From: Nocardia goodfellowii
GTDB lineage: Bacteria; Actinomycetota; Actinomycetes; Mycobacteriales; Mycobacteriaceae
NCBI RefSeq assembly: GCF_017875645.1
Contig: NZ_JAGGMR010000001.1
Span: forward strand, 6,882,001-6,946,000
Direction: 5' to 3'
Length of the DNA stretch: 64,000 nucleotides
Position 1 is the first letter of the stretch. Every line of letters starts with the position of its first letter. The notes under the pieces are model-generated. The model saw only the letters and a program-made list of their open reading frames with translations. It had not been told where the DNA came from and did no database searches. Shown here in pieces: positions 52,866 to 61,303 of the stretch. Position numbers and translations under genes: made by a program.

Positions 52866-54610
52866 CGGTCCATCCCGTTCATCGCCGGCCGTGGGAGGAC
52901 GGGACCGTGGAAGATCGGGCGGGCCAGTTTCGGCCCGGGGGCGGGCATCGCGGGGGTGTGGGCCGGATGCTGTGCGTTGAGGTCGTGTTCGGCGAATTCG
53001 CGCACCAGGTTGGTGTTTTCGGTGCGCAGCTGGTCGTTCTCGGTATGGGCGGCGTGCAGTTCGGCGCGCAGTTGTTCCAGTTCGGCCAGCGGGGTGCGGT
53101 TGTGCTCGGTGCGGGCCTGGGAGACCTCGTCGGTGACCATGCCGCGCGGGCCGGCCGTGCTGAAGACCGGGAGTTCGTTGCCCGGCCGGTAGATACGAAC
53201 GGCGAGTTCGGCGTCGGCGGGCCAGCCTTGCTTGTCGTTGCCGATCTGGTCCAAGGCCCATCCGTAGCCGTCGGAGAGGGTGCTGACAGTGCCGCGGTCG
53301 ACCATCTCCGGGTGTTTGGTCACGAACTCTGTTGTGCCGACGACGACTTCGTAACCCGGATCCTGCTGGACCTGGTCCCGGCTGGCGGGTCGTTCCTGTT
53401 CGCTGCGGTCCCGGCCGGCCTCGCGCATGGCCGCGTACGTGGCGTGCACGGCGTCGGGTGCCGCTGCCGGCCTGGGCTCGGCAACGTCGTCGCGGGTCCG
53501 CTCAGGGGTCGGGCTTCGATCGGGTTGCGCGCCCAGCCGGTCGGTCAGCTCGCCGTTGATGTCGCGCAGGTCGTCTCGTTCGGCTGTCATCGCAGACAGT
53601 TGCCGGGCCAATCGCTCGTTCTGTTCGGCGAGGTTGCTTCGGCTCGGGTGAGCCGATTCGATGCCCTGCTCTTGCAGGAGCGCTTGGCCTTCGCGGCGGA
53701 TGCCATAGGCGAGGTCGATGTTGTTCAGGGCGGTGGCCATCAGTTCGGCGTGCACGGCACCCAGCTGGTGCGCATCGGCGATGAGCACATCGCGGTACTC
53801 GCTGGCGCGCCGGTCGTAGGCGGCCATGTCCTCGGGCGTGGGATCGCCGTGATCGGGGCCGAACCGCAGTTCGCTGTAGCGGCCGATCCGTTTGGACAAG
53901 TCCCGCAAGGTGATCGGGCGCGGGACGCCGCTGGCGGGGTCGCGGTGCAGGCCGGGGTAGTCGGCCGGCACGTAGGAGATCGGCTGGTTCGGGTCCGGGG
54001 TGAACAACCAGTCGGGCCGCTGCCGACGCTGCTCGGCCTGGGCGGCGCGTTCGGCGTGCAGCTCGTTCCACTGCTGCAATCGGCGCTGTTCAGCCGGGCC
54101 GGCCAGCCCGGCGCGCAGTCGGGTGATGCCGTCGGCCAGCTTGGCGCGCAGCGTGGTCAACCCGCTCGGTTTACCGAATATGTCTTTGATTGGCGCGTGG
54201 CGGTCGGCATGGATGCCGTCGATGGCCTGGCTGACTTGGCCTCGCTCGACTGCGGTCAAGTGTGCGGTGTTGTAGATGCTGGTGCGCAGGCGGTCGTGCG
54301 CGACGGCGAGTTCGCGACGGCGCTCGAACCAGGTTTCCTGGGTGTCCCAAGCGTGGACTGGGCTGTCCTGCACTCGTCTCCACCGGTATTCGATGACCGC
54401 GCGCTGCATCCGCGCCCGTTCGAGGGCGTGGGCGTGTTGCTGTTCCTTGGCGTCGGCCTTGACCGCCTGGTTGATCTCGCGGCGCACGCTGCGCGGCACC
54501 CGGGTAGCAGTCGGGTTCATGGTGCGCCAGGCGCTGATCAGATGGGTGATCTGGGTGCTGAGCCGGGATGTGCTGCGGGTGATTTCGTCCACCTCGTTGG
54601 TGTCAGGCAT
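52862..54610 (-). CDS. large helical/coiled-coil element protein
   Basis: 582 residues, mostly helical and charged, with repeated heptad-like stretches (LAEQNERLARQLSAMTAERDD, and ELEQLRAELHAAHTENDQLRTE near the C-terminus) and no transmembrane segment. The middle part contains GTTEFVTKHPEMVDRGTVSTLSDGYGWALDQI. It follows the membrane-protein and mini-ORF genes next to the coupling ATPase, so a transfer-related scaffold is possible. AAGGAG precedes the ATG at 54610. Not recognised as a known relaxase. It ends NGMDR, matching part of the shared junction module. Confidence 0.6.
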   Translation of the reverse strand: MPDTNEVDEITRSTSRLSTQITHLISAWRTMNPTATRVPRSVRREINQAVKADAKEQQHAHALERARMQRAVIEYRWRRVQDSPVHAWDTQETWFERRRELAVAHDRLRTSIYNTAHLTAVERGQVSQAIDGIHADRHAPIKDIFGKPSGLTTLRAKLADGITRLRAGLAGPAEQRRLQQWNELHAERAAQAEQRRQRPDWLFTPDPNQPISYVPADYPGLHRDPASGVPRPITLRDLSKRIGRYSELRFGPDHGDPTPEDMAAYDRRASEYRDVLIADAHQLGAVHAELMATALNNIDLAYGIRREGQALLQEQGIESAHPSRSNLAEQNERLARQLSAMTAERDDLRDINGELTDRLGAQPDRSPTPERTRDDVAEPRPAAAPDAVHATYAAMREAGRDRSEQERPASRDQVQQDPGYEVVVGTTEFVTKHPEMVDRGTVSTLSDGYGWALDQIGNDKQGWPADAELAVRIYRPGNELPVFSTAGPRGMVTDEVSQARTEHNRTPLAELEQLRAELHAAHTENDQLRTENTNLVREFAEHDLNAQHPAHTPAMPAPGPKLARPIFHGPVLPRPAMNGMDR

Positions 54611-54677
54611 GGGTATCGGTCTCCTTCGCTGTCGGTGGGTGGGATTGGTCGGTGGCGTGGTGGAGGGCGTTGGTCAT
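54603..54677 (-). CDS. 24-residue coupling mini-ORF
   Basis: MTNALHHATDQSHPPTAKETDTHA. Its ATG overlaps the preceding stop (ATGA, 54674-54677) and its stop overlaps the next start by eight bases. It contains the ribosome-binding site AAGGAG of the 582-residue gene. It may exist only to carry ribosomes between the two genes; a functional peptide cannot be excluded. Confidence 0.5.
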   Translation of the reverse strand: MTNALHHATDQSHPPTAKETDTHA

Positions 54678-55231
54678 CGGATGCCGCCGCGGCGCTGCTG
54701 GTAGATCTGGCGCATGCTGGGGCGGCCGTGGTTCTGCCAGATCGTGTAGGCGCTCCAGCCGGTGCCGTAGACGCACCAGGCGATGCCGATGGCGGCGCCT
54801 GCGGTGAGGAACGCGCACACCGCGATGACCACGACCACCGCGCCGGTGGCGGCCGGTCGCCACCAAAACACCAGCCAGGCGCGCAGCCGCAGAGCGGTAT
54901 CGAGCAGCGGGTCATCGAGGTCGTCCTCGATGGTGTTGCCGGGCAGGGTGGCCAGGTCGCTGGGGTCCGGGACCGCGGCGAGATGCCGACGCCGACGATC
55001 CGGCGTGTTGCGCGGGATCGCATCGGGGAACATCGCGAAAAGTTGTCCGGCACTGGGAGTTTCGACGTCGAGTCGGTCGGATTTGGGCGCTTCGAGCGCG
55101 CGGTCGGGGCCTGGTTGTTCGTCGGGGGTGAGGGGTTCGGGGGTGGTCATAGGTTTGTCCTCCTGGTCGTCGTCGTTGCTGTCGTCGGGGTTGTGGTTGT
55201 CGTCTGGGCGGCCGAAGTCGCGTTCGCTCAT
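54674..55231 (-). CDS. membrane protein of the transfer region
   Basis: 185 residues. A long acidic N-terminus (about 1-110, Asp/Pro-rich, disordered) precedes two transmembrane helices (TGAVVVVIAVCAFLTAGAAIG and the following WCVYGTGWSAYTIW) and a basic tail. It directly follows the coupling-ATPase gene with a 4-base overlap, so it probably works with it. No family recognised. Confidence 0.6.
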   Translation of the reverse strand: MSERDFGRPDDNHNPDDSNDDDQEDKPMTTPEPLTPDEQPGPDRALEAPKSDRLDVETPSAGQLFAMFPDAIPRNTPDRRRRHLAAVPDPSDLATLPGNTIEDDLDDPLLDTALRLRAWLVFWWRPAATGAVVVVIAVCAFLTAGAAIGIAWCVYGTGWSAYTIWQNHGRPSMRQIYQQRRGGIR

Positions 55232-57432
55232 GCGGGTGCTCCTTTGCCGTGGATGAGGGCGGAGCCGGCGCGCAGCCACCTCCCTCCCCGCGAGTTCGCC
55301 TGTCCGGGTACGGGTTCCATCGGGCGGAGCGCGATGTCGTCGGGGTTCAGCGGGGTGATGCGGCCCCAGGTGGCGGTGCCGGCGTGGACGTAGACGCAGT
55401 CACCGGGTTCGAGGCGCCGCAGCAGGTTCGGGTCGACCAGCAGCGCGTCCTGCATCCGGACCTGGCCTTCGTCACCGTGGCGGTCTTTGAGGGTGTGGCG
55501 TGACGGTTCCAGTGCGCGGCGGGTGCCGTAGAGGTTCACGATCTCGTCGGGGCCTTCCATCCCGAAGCACAGCAACCCACCCGACCACGCCTTCATCAGT
55601 TGTTTGGCGTCGCGGTCGGTTCCGGCCAGGGATTCGAAGGAGTGTGCGCCGACGATGCAGGCCACGCCCTGAGAGCGCAGGGCTTCGCAGGCGTCGGTGA
55701 GGCTGGCGCCTTCGGAGACGCGGCTGAATTCGTCGATGGTGAAGGTGATCTCGCAGCCGTGCGGGGTTGCGGCGACCTGTTCGACGAGTTTGATGACCGC
55801 TTTGGCCTGGGAGATCGCGACCGACTTCTGGGCGGTGCCGGGCACGGTGATGAACCAGTAGTCCTTGTCGAGCAGGTCGAACGGGCCGTCGAAGACGCCG
55901 TCGAGTTCACGGAACAGGTTGTCGAAGCGCGCGGTTTCGGCGGGCAGGACGGGCTGTTTGCCGTCGTTGGCGGCGATGATCGCGGTCAGTTCAGAGCGGT
56001 ACTCGGCGTCGGGTGGCATGACGAAGTGGCCCTTACCGTTGAACTCGCCACCCCAGGCATGCCACAACCAGGCCGCGTCGAAGCGGGCCATGAACTCCTT
56101 GGAGTTGCCGGGCGTGTTCTGCCCCGGTCCCTTGCCGGTCTCGGGGTCGGGGGCGTCGACGACCAAGTGCACCAGCGAGACGCGAAGTTCCTCGTAGAAC
56201 TTCTGTGCCGCGTCGCTGGCTTTCGCGGTCGGGGCGAGGTCTTCGATGACGTGGCGCATAGCAGCGGCGGCCAGCCCCCACAGTTTGAGCTTGTCCGCCG
56301 GGACCATCGCGATCCTCGACGGATGCACTCCGCCGGCCATCAGCGCGGCCTTCAGGTCGGCGTAGGTGACCAGGTCCTCGATGCCGCCCTTGCAGGACAG
56401 GAAGATCCCCACTGCACGTTTGGGCTTGATACCCAACGCTTTACGCACTGCGGTCGGCTTGGCCGCGGCAGCGAGATAGCGTTCGTGGGTGGCCATGTGC
56501 GCGGCCACGCTCAGCCGGCACTCCCCCGTGGTTTTGCCGGTGCCCGGCCCACCCAGGACACCGATGTGTTTGCGGACCGCGCTGTGCGGCAGCGTGAACA
56601 GCGTGTCGGTGGTCGAACCCAGTTCGCCGGCCACGGATTTGCGGTGCTGGGAAACCTGGAGGGCGCGACGTCCGAGGACGATCTGGCGTTTGCCCCGCCC
56701 GCGGCCGGTGACGATAGTCAATGGTGTGGCGCGGGTGGCGAGTTCACGGGCGGCGGCGAATTTGGCGTCGATCTGGTGGCGCTGGGCGCGTTCGGTGCGC
56801 GGTATGTCCTTCTTGCCGATGGTGTGCAGGCGGTGGCAGCGCTGTGCCCACCACCAGGTCGCGCACAGCAGCGACAGCGGCAGTCCGGCGACACTGAATT
56901 CGAGCAGTCCCGGAAGCCAGTCCCCATCGGCGACCAGCGAGCCACCATGAATGAACAGTTCCAGCGGCGTCCATGGTGAGCCGCTGACCGCAATGGTGGT
57001 GGCGGGCAGGATCAGGGATCCGGCGGCGTAGTTGCGGACGCGGGCCGGTTCGTACTCCTTGCGCCGGATCTGCCACGCGCAGGCAGCGAACGCGGCGCCG
57101 GTGAGCCCGGCCGCGGTTCCAGTGTCTGCCAGGAACGCACCAACCTGGGGCAGCCAGTCGGCGTCGGCGGAGGTGGCGGGGTCGTGATTGTCAAGGAACT
57201 GCAACCACTTCGGCTGCGGCGCACCCGAAACCGGATCTGGCGTGACCGCCTGCGGCTGCCCGCTCGGCGGCGTTGGCTGGGCTCCGCAGTCCTGTGGGGT
57301 GATCAGGGGTTTGCATTCATACACCGGTGCGCGAGCGGGAACTCGCGGGGCCGGCGCGACAGCGGTGGGTCCGCAGTCTTCTGCGGTGATGAGGGGTTTG
57401 CAGGCGGCGAGGAACTTTTCGAACGAAGTCAT
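55228..57432 (-). CDS. VirD4/TraG-like coupling ATPase
   Basis: 734 residues. Transmembrane helices lie at about 95-190, followed by an ATPase domain with Walker A GGPGTGKTT near 294 and Walker B TFTIDEFSR near 565. Sequences such as SQGVACIVGAHSFESLAGTDRDAKQLMKAW match the C-terminal part of type IV coupling proteins, which pump DNA to the recipient. The N-terminus contains two copies of CKPLITxxDCG about 30 residues apart, a local duplication. It is preceded by the replication-relaxation-like gene. The alternative, an FtsK/TraB translocase, is less likely from the motifs. Confidence 0.75.
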   Translation of the reverse strand: MTSFEKFLAACKPLITAEDCGPTAVAPAPRVPARAPVYECKPLITPQDCGAQPTPPSGQPQAVTPDPVSGAPQPKWLQFLDNHDPATSADADWLPQVGAFLADTGTAAGLTGAAFAACAWQIRRKEYEPARVRNYAAGSLILPATTIAVSGSPWTPLELFIHGGSLVADGDWLPGLLEFSVAGLPLSLLCATWWWAQRCHRLHTIGKKDIPRTERAQRHQIDAKFAAARELATRATPLTIVTGRGRGKRQIVLGRRALQVSQHRKSVAGELGSTTDTLFTLPHSAVRKHIGVLGGPGTGKTTGECRLSVAAHMATHERYLAAAAKPTAVRKALGIKPKRAVGIFLSCKGGIEDLVTYADLKAALMAGGVHPSRIAMVPADKLKLWGLAAAAMRHVIEDLAPTAKASDAAQKFYEELRVSLVHLVVDAPDPETGKGPGQNTPGNSKEFMARFDAAWLWHAWGGEFNGKGHFVMPPDAEYRSELTAIIAANDGKQPVLPAETARFDNLFRELDGVFDGPFDLLDKDYWFITVPGTAQKSVAISQAKAVIKLVEQVAATPHGCEITFTIDEFSRVSEGASLTDACEALRSQGVACIVGAHSFESLAGTDRDAKQLMKAWSGGLLCFGMEGPDEIVNLYGTRRALEPSRHTLKDRHGDEGQVRMQDALLVDPNLLRRLEPGDCVYVHAGTATWGRITPLNPDDIALRPMEPVPGQANSRGGRWLRAGSALIHGKGAPA
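57283..57315. repeat. direct repeat copy A inside the coupling-ATPase gene
   Basis: 33 bp, matching copy B at 57370-57402 in 29 of 33 positions; both encode CKPLITxxDCG (reading minus). Confidence 0.8.
57370..57402. repeat. direct repeat copy B inside the coupling-ATPase gene
   Basis: Partner of copy A, in the same reading frame, start-to-start distance 87 bp (29 codons). Confidence 0.8.
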
Positions 57433-58244
57433 CGGGCGCGGTCCTCCTTTCGGGTCGGCGCGGTCGGCAAGTCAATGGAGCGGTCCTCGATCACCCGAGT
57501 AAGCGACCGCAGCCGGATGTCCGGTTCGGCCCCGATGCGTCCGGGCTTGATGAGGTCGTCGACGACGACGCGTTCCAGGGCGTCGCCGATGCGCTTGCTG
57601 CCGTAGAGGTAGAGCAGCCCGTCCCCGAACTGTCGGGCGCGCTGGTAGGCGTTGAACACGCTGTCGGCCAGCCGTTTTCGTGAGGGACGCTTCAGGGTCA
57701 GTTCGACCTCGACCGATAGCCATTGCCCGCGGTAGCGGTAGCGTCCGTCGTGGACGTGCCCGCGGGCGATGCCCTGCTTGGTCGCAGCCACGGTGTCGGC
57801 GCGGTCGGCGAGGATCGGTGCGCCGGGGCGTTGCCCGGCCGCGATCGCGGCGTCGCGCAACAGCTTTCGTTCCGGCACCCACAACCCGGTCTCCAGCCCG
57901 CACAGTGCGGCGCGCACCTTGGCGACGGCGAGTTTGTGGGCCAAATTGCTGCTGGTCGGCTTCCAGCTCGACACCGGATACCCGAGCCGTTCAGCGGCCA
58001 CAGCCGGACGCGGCCACACCACGGTCACTTCGCGCTCGGCGTTGTCGAGGAAGATGGAAACCGAACGCAGCACGGCGAATTCGTCGCGCCAGCGTTCGAT
58101 AAGTTCGTAGGTGCGGCGCCGGCCAGTCCCACACAGCAGGCTGACGGTGGCGAAATCCAGCACCCACTGCTCGGCGGCGAACACGGTCACCTGCTCGTCA
58201 CGCTCGGTCCACCGCGAACGCGAATTCGGTCGGGAACGGTTCAT
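57429..58244 (-). CDS. replication-relaxation-like protein
   Basis: 271 residues. An N-terminal winged-helix-like part (FATVSLLCGTGRRRTYELIERW) is followed by a domain with DGRYRYRGQWLSVEVELTLKRPSRKRLADSV, the acidic VEVELT motif of the Replic_Relax family found with coupling ATPases in actinobacterial and Firmicute elements. These proteins are thought to process the transfer origin. It lies immediately upstream of the coupling ATPase with a 4-base overlap, which supports that role. The assignment is by motif and context only. Confidence 0.55.
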   Translation of the reverse strand: MNRSRPNSRSRWTERDEQVTVFAAEQWVLDFATVSLLCGTGRRRTYELIERWRDEFAVLRSVSIFLDNAEREVTVVWPRPAVAAERLGYPVSSWKPTSSNLAHKLAVAKVRAALCGLETGLWVPERKLLRDAAIAAGQRPGAPILADRADTVAATKQGIARGHVHDGRYRYRGQWLSVEVELTLKRPSRKRLADSVFNAYQRARQFGDGLLYLYGSKRIGDALERVVVDDLIKPGRIGAEPDIRLRSLTRVIEDRSIDLPTAPTRKEDRAR

Positions 58245-58267
58245 CGATCCAGCCCCCAATCCTGTTC
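58241..58267 (-). repeat. DWGLxR junction module, copy 1
   Basis: Minus-strand GATTGGGGGCTGGATCGATGA at the HTH-gene end and replication-relaxation-gene start. The 27-bp string is identical to the copy at 60872. It encodes QDWGLDR and supplies a G-rich ribosome-binding site. Confidence 0.85.
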
Positions 58268-59104
58268 TAGCCGTTGCGGTGTGGCGACCGTGCTGCGCTG
58301 ACGCTGGCGGACCACTGAGCGTTCGGTAATGCCGAGCTGGTCGGCGATCTGCCACGCCGGTGCCCCGCTGGTGGTCAGCTGCTGGATCCGTTCGTGGCGT
58401 TCAGCGCGTGCCGACGCCGGGGTCCAGCGGGCACGCACTGGCTTCGCGGTGGGGTCGTCGATGCTGTCTTCGTCCCATTCGAACGGCAGCGGCCAGCGGT
58501 GAGCGCGGCCGTGAGCACGCGCCCGATCCGACGGTCCCGGAATCATTTGCAGCCGTTCGAACAACGCTTTGACGGCCCGTTCTCGTGCGGCACTGATCGT
58601 TTCGCCGGTGCAGCCGCCGGCGGTGTTCGGTCGTCCGACCAGGCCGCTCATGGTGGCACTGGCGGGACTGATGCCGAGTTCACGTGCCAGATGGGCTTGC
58701 GGGTAGCCGTGGGCGACGAGCGCCTGGACACGCCGCTGGGCACCCAGGCTCGGCACGAGGGCGTTGTCGGCGACGACGTCAGCGGCCCGCTCGGGCACGG
58801 GCACCGCCAGGATCGCCTGTTCGACCTCGCTGGAGACCCGTTCCCAGTCCGGGCGTGCCGCGTTGGCGATCGTGACCCGATCTACCCCGGCCAGCGCCTC
58901 CAGCTGATGCGGTCGAATTCCTGCCGCTTTCAGGCGCTCGATATGGGCACGGACCTTGTCGGCGGGCACCCGGGGCTGCCAGCGCCCGTAGGCCTGTTCG
59001 CGGCGGCGGAACCGTTGATAGCTGGCCTGGCACATACCGCGGCTGTAGTCGCCAGGGCCACCGCAGCCACACGAGCACATCGGGTGACGGTCCGAAGCGG
59101 TCAT
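58241..59104 (-). CDS. helix-turn-helix protein with Cys-rich N-terminus
   Basis: 287 residues. The N-terminus CSCGCGGPGDYSRGMCQASYQRF could bind zinc. Two or three HTH-like regions follow: RPHQLEALAGVDRVTIANAA, YPQAHLARELGISPASATMSGLVGRP and APAWQIADQLGITERSVVRQRQR. It ends with the shared tail DWGLDR. The gene is bounded by two copies of the junction module. A DNA-binding regulator of the element is the simplest reading. Confidence 0.65.
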   Translation of the reverse strand: MTASDRHPMCSCGCGGPGDYSRGMCQASYQRFRRREQAYGRWQPRVPADKVRAHIERLKAAGIRPHQLEALAGVDRVTIANAARPDWERVSSEVEQAILAVPVPERAADVVADNALVPSLGAQRRVQALVAHGYPQAHLARELGISPASATMSGLVGRPNTAGGCTGETISAARERAVKALFERLQMIPGPSDRARAHGRAHRWPLPFEWDEDSIDDPTAKPVRARWTPASARAERHERIQQLTTSGAPAWQIADQLGITERSVVRQRQRSTVATPQRLEQDWGLDR

Positions 59105-59122
59105 CGGTCCAACCCCCAATCC
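59101..59122 (-). repeat. DWGLxR junction module, copy 2
   Basis: Minus-strand GGATTGGGGGTTGGACCGAT then GA, differing from copy 1 in two bases. It joins the primase-like gene to the HTH gene. Confidence 0.8.
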
Positions 59123-60141
59123 AGATCCTGGCGCCCCGGCCACCCGGCCCGCTCACGGTGCGGCATGTCGGTGGGCCGTCGCGGTCCGGTGCCACCTGGT
59201 GCGGGGTCTTGGCGGACGAAGTTCAGCTGGTCGGGCCGGATCAGGCGCAGGTCGTTGATGTCGTGGCCGGCTTCGAGGTGGTCGAACAGGTCTTTGCCGG
59301 ACGCCGTGTGCATGACGTCGATGTGGCGCGCCAGCCCTTGCAGGCGGTCGTAGACCTGGGCGGCGTGCTGGAACCCGGGCAGATCCCGGTCGGCGACGAT
59401 CACCACATGCGAAGCACCGCGCAGCTGTTCGGCGTGCTCGGGACGGAACTTGCCCGCGCCCGCGGCGTTGCAGGTCGCGGGATAACCGGCAGCGATGGCA
59501 CGGTCGACGTCCTTTTCCCCCTCGCACACCAGGATCGGGTGGCCTTCGGCGATGGCCCAGGCCACGATCGGCGCCTGGTACAGCACGGGCGCGAACCCAC
59601 CGGGAACCCACCCTTGGCGCTCGGGGTCCCAGCGGCGTTGGCTGAAGTCTTTCGCGGTGCCGTGCTCGTGCGGAGTGGCGTAGCGAATCACCTGGCCGAC
59701 AGGATCTTTCGCGGCGGTGGTGTAGGTGTATGTCGCGACCCGCCGCCGCGGCCCGGTGACCGCACCCAAGTCATCGACCGGAGTGGTCACGCCGGGCTGC
59801 GCCGCCGGGGTCGGCTGTACGGGCGTGTGTCGGGGTCCGGGCCGGTAGTTGCTCTGAGTGCGGTCGGGCAGGCGGTCGAACAGGTCCCGCACGCGCAGGC
59901 CGGCCACGCTGAGGACGTCGTCCTGGTCGCAGCGGCTAAAGCAGGTGACGATGGTCTTTTCCCGGCGCGGGTCGTATTTCACTCCGAGGGACGGGTTTCG
60001 GTCGCCGCGGCCCTTGCCGTGGGTCGGTACCGGGCAGTGGAATTTGGTCCATTCGCCGGATTGCCTGGTGGCTTCGGCGGTCACTTGCCGTAGGCCGTCG
60101 ACGACCCGGTCGTAGGAGGGTCCGTACAGGTGTCCGGTCAT
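59101..60141 (-). CDS. CHC2/TOPRIM primase-like protein
   Basis: 346 residues. The N-terminal zinc-finger-like part (CPVPTH at about 36 and CFSRC near 69) resembles the CHC2 primase zinc-binding module. A TOPRIM domain follows: ILVCEGEKDVDRA near 207 and VVIVADRDLPG near 248, giving the Glu and DxD metal ligands. It is a TOPRIM-type primase for element replication rather than an archaeo-eukaryotic primase-polymerase. No helicase domain is present, so it is not a full DnaG/T7 gp4. It ends with the shared tail DWGLDR. Confidence 0.78.
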   Translation of the reverse strand: MTGHLYGPSYDRVVDGLRQVTAEATRQSGEWTKFHCPVPTHGKGRGDRNPSLGVKYDPRREKTIVTCFSRCDQDDVLSVAGLRVRDLFDRLPDRTQSNYRPGPRHTPVQPTPAAQPGVTTPVDDLGAVTGPRRRVATYTYTTAAKDPVGQVIRYATPHEHGTAKDFSQRRWDPERQGWVPGGFAPVLYQAPIVAWAIAEGHPILVCEGEKDVDRAIAAGYPATCNAAGAGKFRPEHAEQLRGASHVVIVADRDLPGFQHAAQVYDRLQGLARHIDVMHTASGKDLFDHLEAGHDINDLRLIRPDQLNFVRQDPAPGGTGPRRPTDMPHRERAGWPGRQDLDWGLDR

Positions 60142-60875
60142 GCGCCGCTCACCGCCTGCCCGAAGGCGGCGTGGTCGAGCAGGTGCTTGCCGATCGAGCG
60201 GGTGAAGGCCGGCGGGATCGCTTCGCGCAGGCCGTCGCGGCTCATCCAGTCGATGCCCATGGCTTGGCGGGCTTGGCTGACGCCGGAGAAGTTACCGACC
60301 ACGTGCATGAACTCGCCCGGCTCCGGTGGCCGCCCCATCTTCCGCAGCGGGGCGGTGTGGCGGGGGTGTTCCGGCTGCCGGAGCACGATGTTCGACTCGA
60401 AGATCCGGTGCCGGTAGACGCGCAGGCCCTCGAACATGGTGCCGCACAACATGACCGGGTTCCGCAGTGGTGCGCCAGGGACGTTCTCGATCACCCACGG
60501 CTTGGCGCCCGCCAAGCGGAGGAAGGCGTCGCGGACCGGGCCGATGAGATCGGGGTGTGTGCGGGCGCGCAGGCGATGCGCGAGGGTGTAGAGCTGGCAG
60601 GGCGGGGAGGCGTGGTAGGCGTCGAACTCGCTGGCATGGTCGTCCAAGAAGGCCAGGGCCTCGGCCTGGTGGAACTCGAACGGATACCGGGGCTGCGGCT
60701 CGACATCGACCCCGACGACATCGAATCCGGCCCGGTAGTAACCCATTCCTGCGCCACCCTGCTTGCAGAACAGATCGAGCAGCCGCGGCTTGTGCACCCC
60801 GATCGTTGGGAGCGGCGCCGGGCTGGCGGGGCTCGGGAACGGCATATTCGGGGACCCGGGAATCGGGATGCTCAT
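60138..60875 (-). CDS. DNA (cytosine-5) methyltransferase, solitary
   Basis: 245 residues. Motif I DLFCKQGGAGMGY is at 34-46, motif II (GVDVEPQP) near 55-62, the catalytic cysteine in SPPCQ at 90-94 and motif VI ENV at 130-132. The protein is shorter than standard C5 enzymes, with a reduced target-recognition region, as in phage and mobile-element methylases. No restriction enzyme gene is adjacent, so it is probably an orphan, perhaps protecting the element on entry into a new host. The start overlaps a junction module. Confidence 0.82.
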   Translation of the reverse strand: MSIPIPGSPNMPFPSPASPAPLPTIGVHKPRLLDLFCKQGGAGMGYYRAGFDVVGVDVEPQPRYPFEFHQAEALAFLDDHASEFDAYHASPPCQLYTLAHRLRARTHPDLIGPVRDAFLRLAGAKPWVIENVPGAPLRNPVMLCGTMFEGLRVYRHRIFESNIVLRQPEHPRHTAPLRKMGRPPEPGEFMHVVGNFSGVSQARQAMGIDWMSRDGLREAIPPAFTRSIGKHLLDHAAFGQAVSGA

Positions 60876-60898
60876 CGATCCAGCCCCCAATCCTGTTC
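60872..60898 (-). repeat. DWGLxR junction module, copy 3
   Basis: 27 bases identical to copy 1 (58241). It forms the end of the RRQL gene and the start of the methyltransferase gene. Confidence 0.85.
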
Positions 60899-61303
60899 CG
60901 GAAAAGCGGATTCCGGTTCGATGCTGGCGAACCATTGCGATCCGGGGTCCCCGATCTGCCCGATCTCGCGGCGGTCGAATCCGCGGCGTTCCCACGCCCG
61001 CGCTTGGCGTTCCCGGGTCGCTTTGGCCAGGGCTTCTCGCTGCGCCGGGGTGGCGTCACGCTTGGGTGCGGCCTGATCGACGCGGTACAGGTAGGCGGTG
61101 TTGCGGGGCCGGCCGCCACCGGCGGCGGGGGCGACGATCTGGGCGGCGATGTCTTGGCCGTTGGGCCTCAGCTGCTGCGCGCGGAGTTGCCGCCGGGTGG
61201 CCAAACCTGGTGGGGCGGTGCGCCATTCGTAGGTCGGTAGCCCGAACCGGGCGCCGGTGGGGTCGGGCAGGTCGCGGCGATGGACGTTCTGAGGGCCGGT
61301 CAT
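60872..61303 (-). CDS. RRQL-motif protein without cysteines
   Basis: 143 residues with YEWRTAPPGLATRRQLRAQQLRPNGQDIAAQI and AYLYRVDQAAPKRDATPAQREAL, the layout of the actinobacterial family called RRQL motif-containing zinc-binding protein. The family's usual C-terminal cysteines are absent: there is no cysteine in the whole protein. It ends with the shared tail EQDWGLDR. Function unknown; its position between methyltransferase and unknown genes gives no clue. Confidence 0.55.
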   Translation of the reverse strand: MTGPQNVHRRDLPDPTGARFGLPTYEWRTAPPGLATRRQLRAQQLRPNGQDIAAQIVAPAAGGGRPRNTAYLYRVDQAAPKRDATPAQREALAKATRERQARAWERRGFDRREIGQIGDPGSQWFASIEPESAFPEQDWGLDR

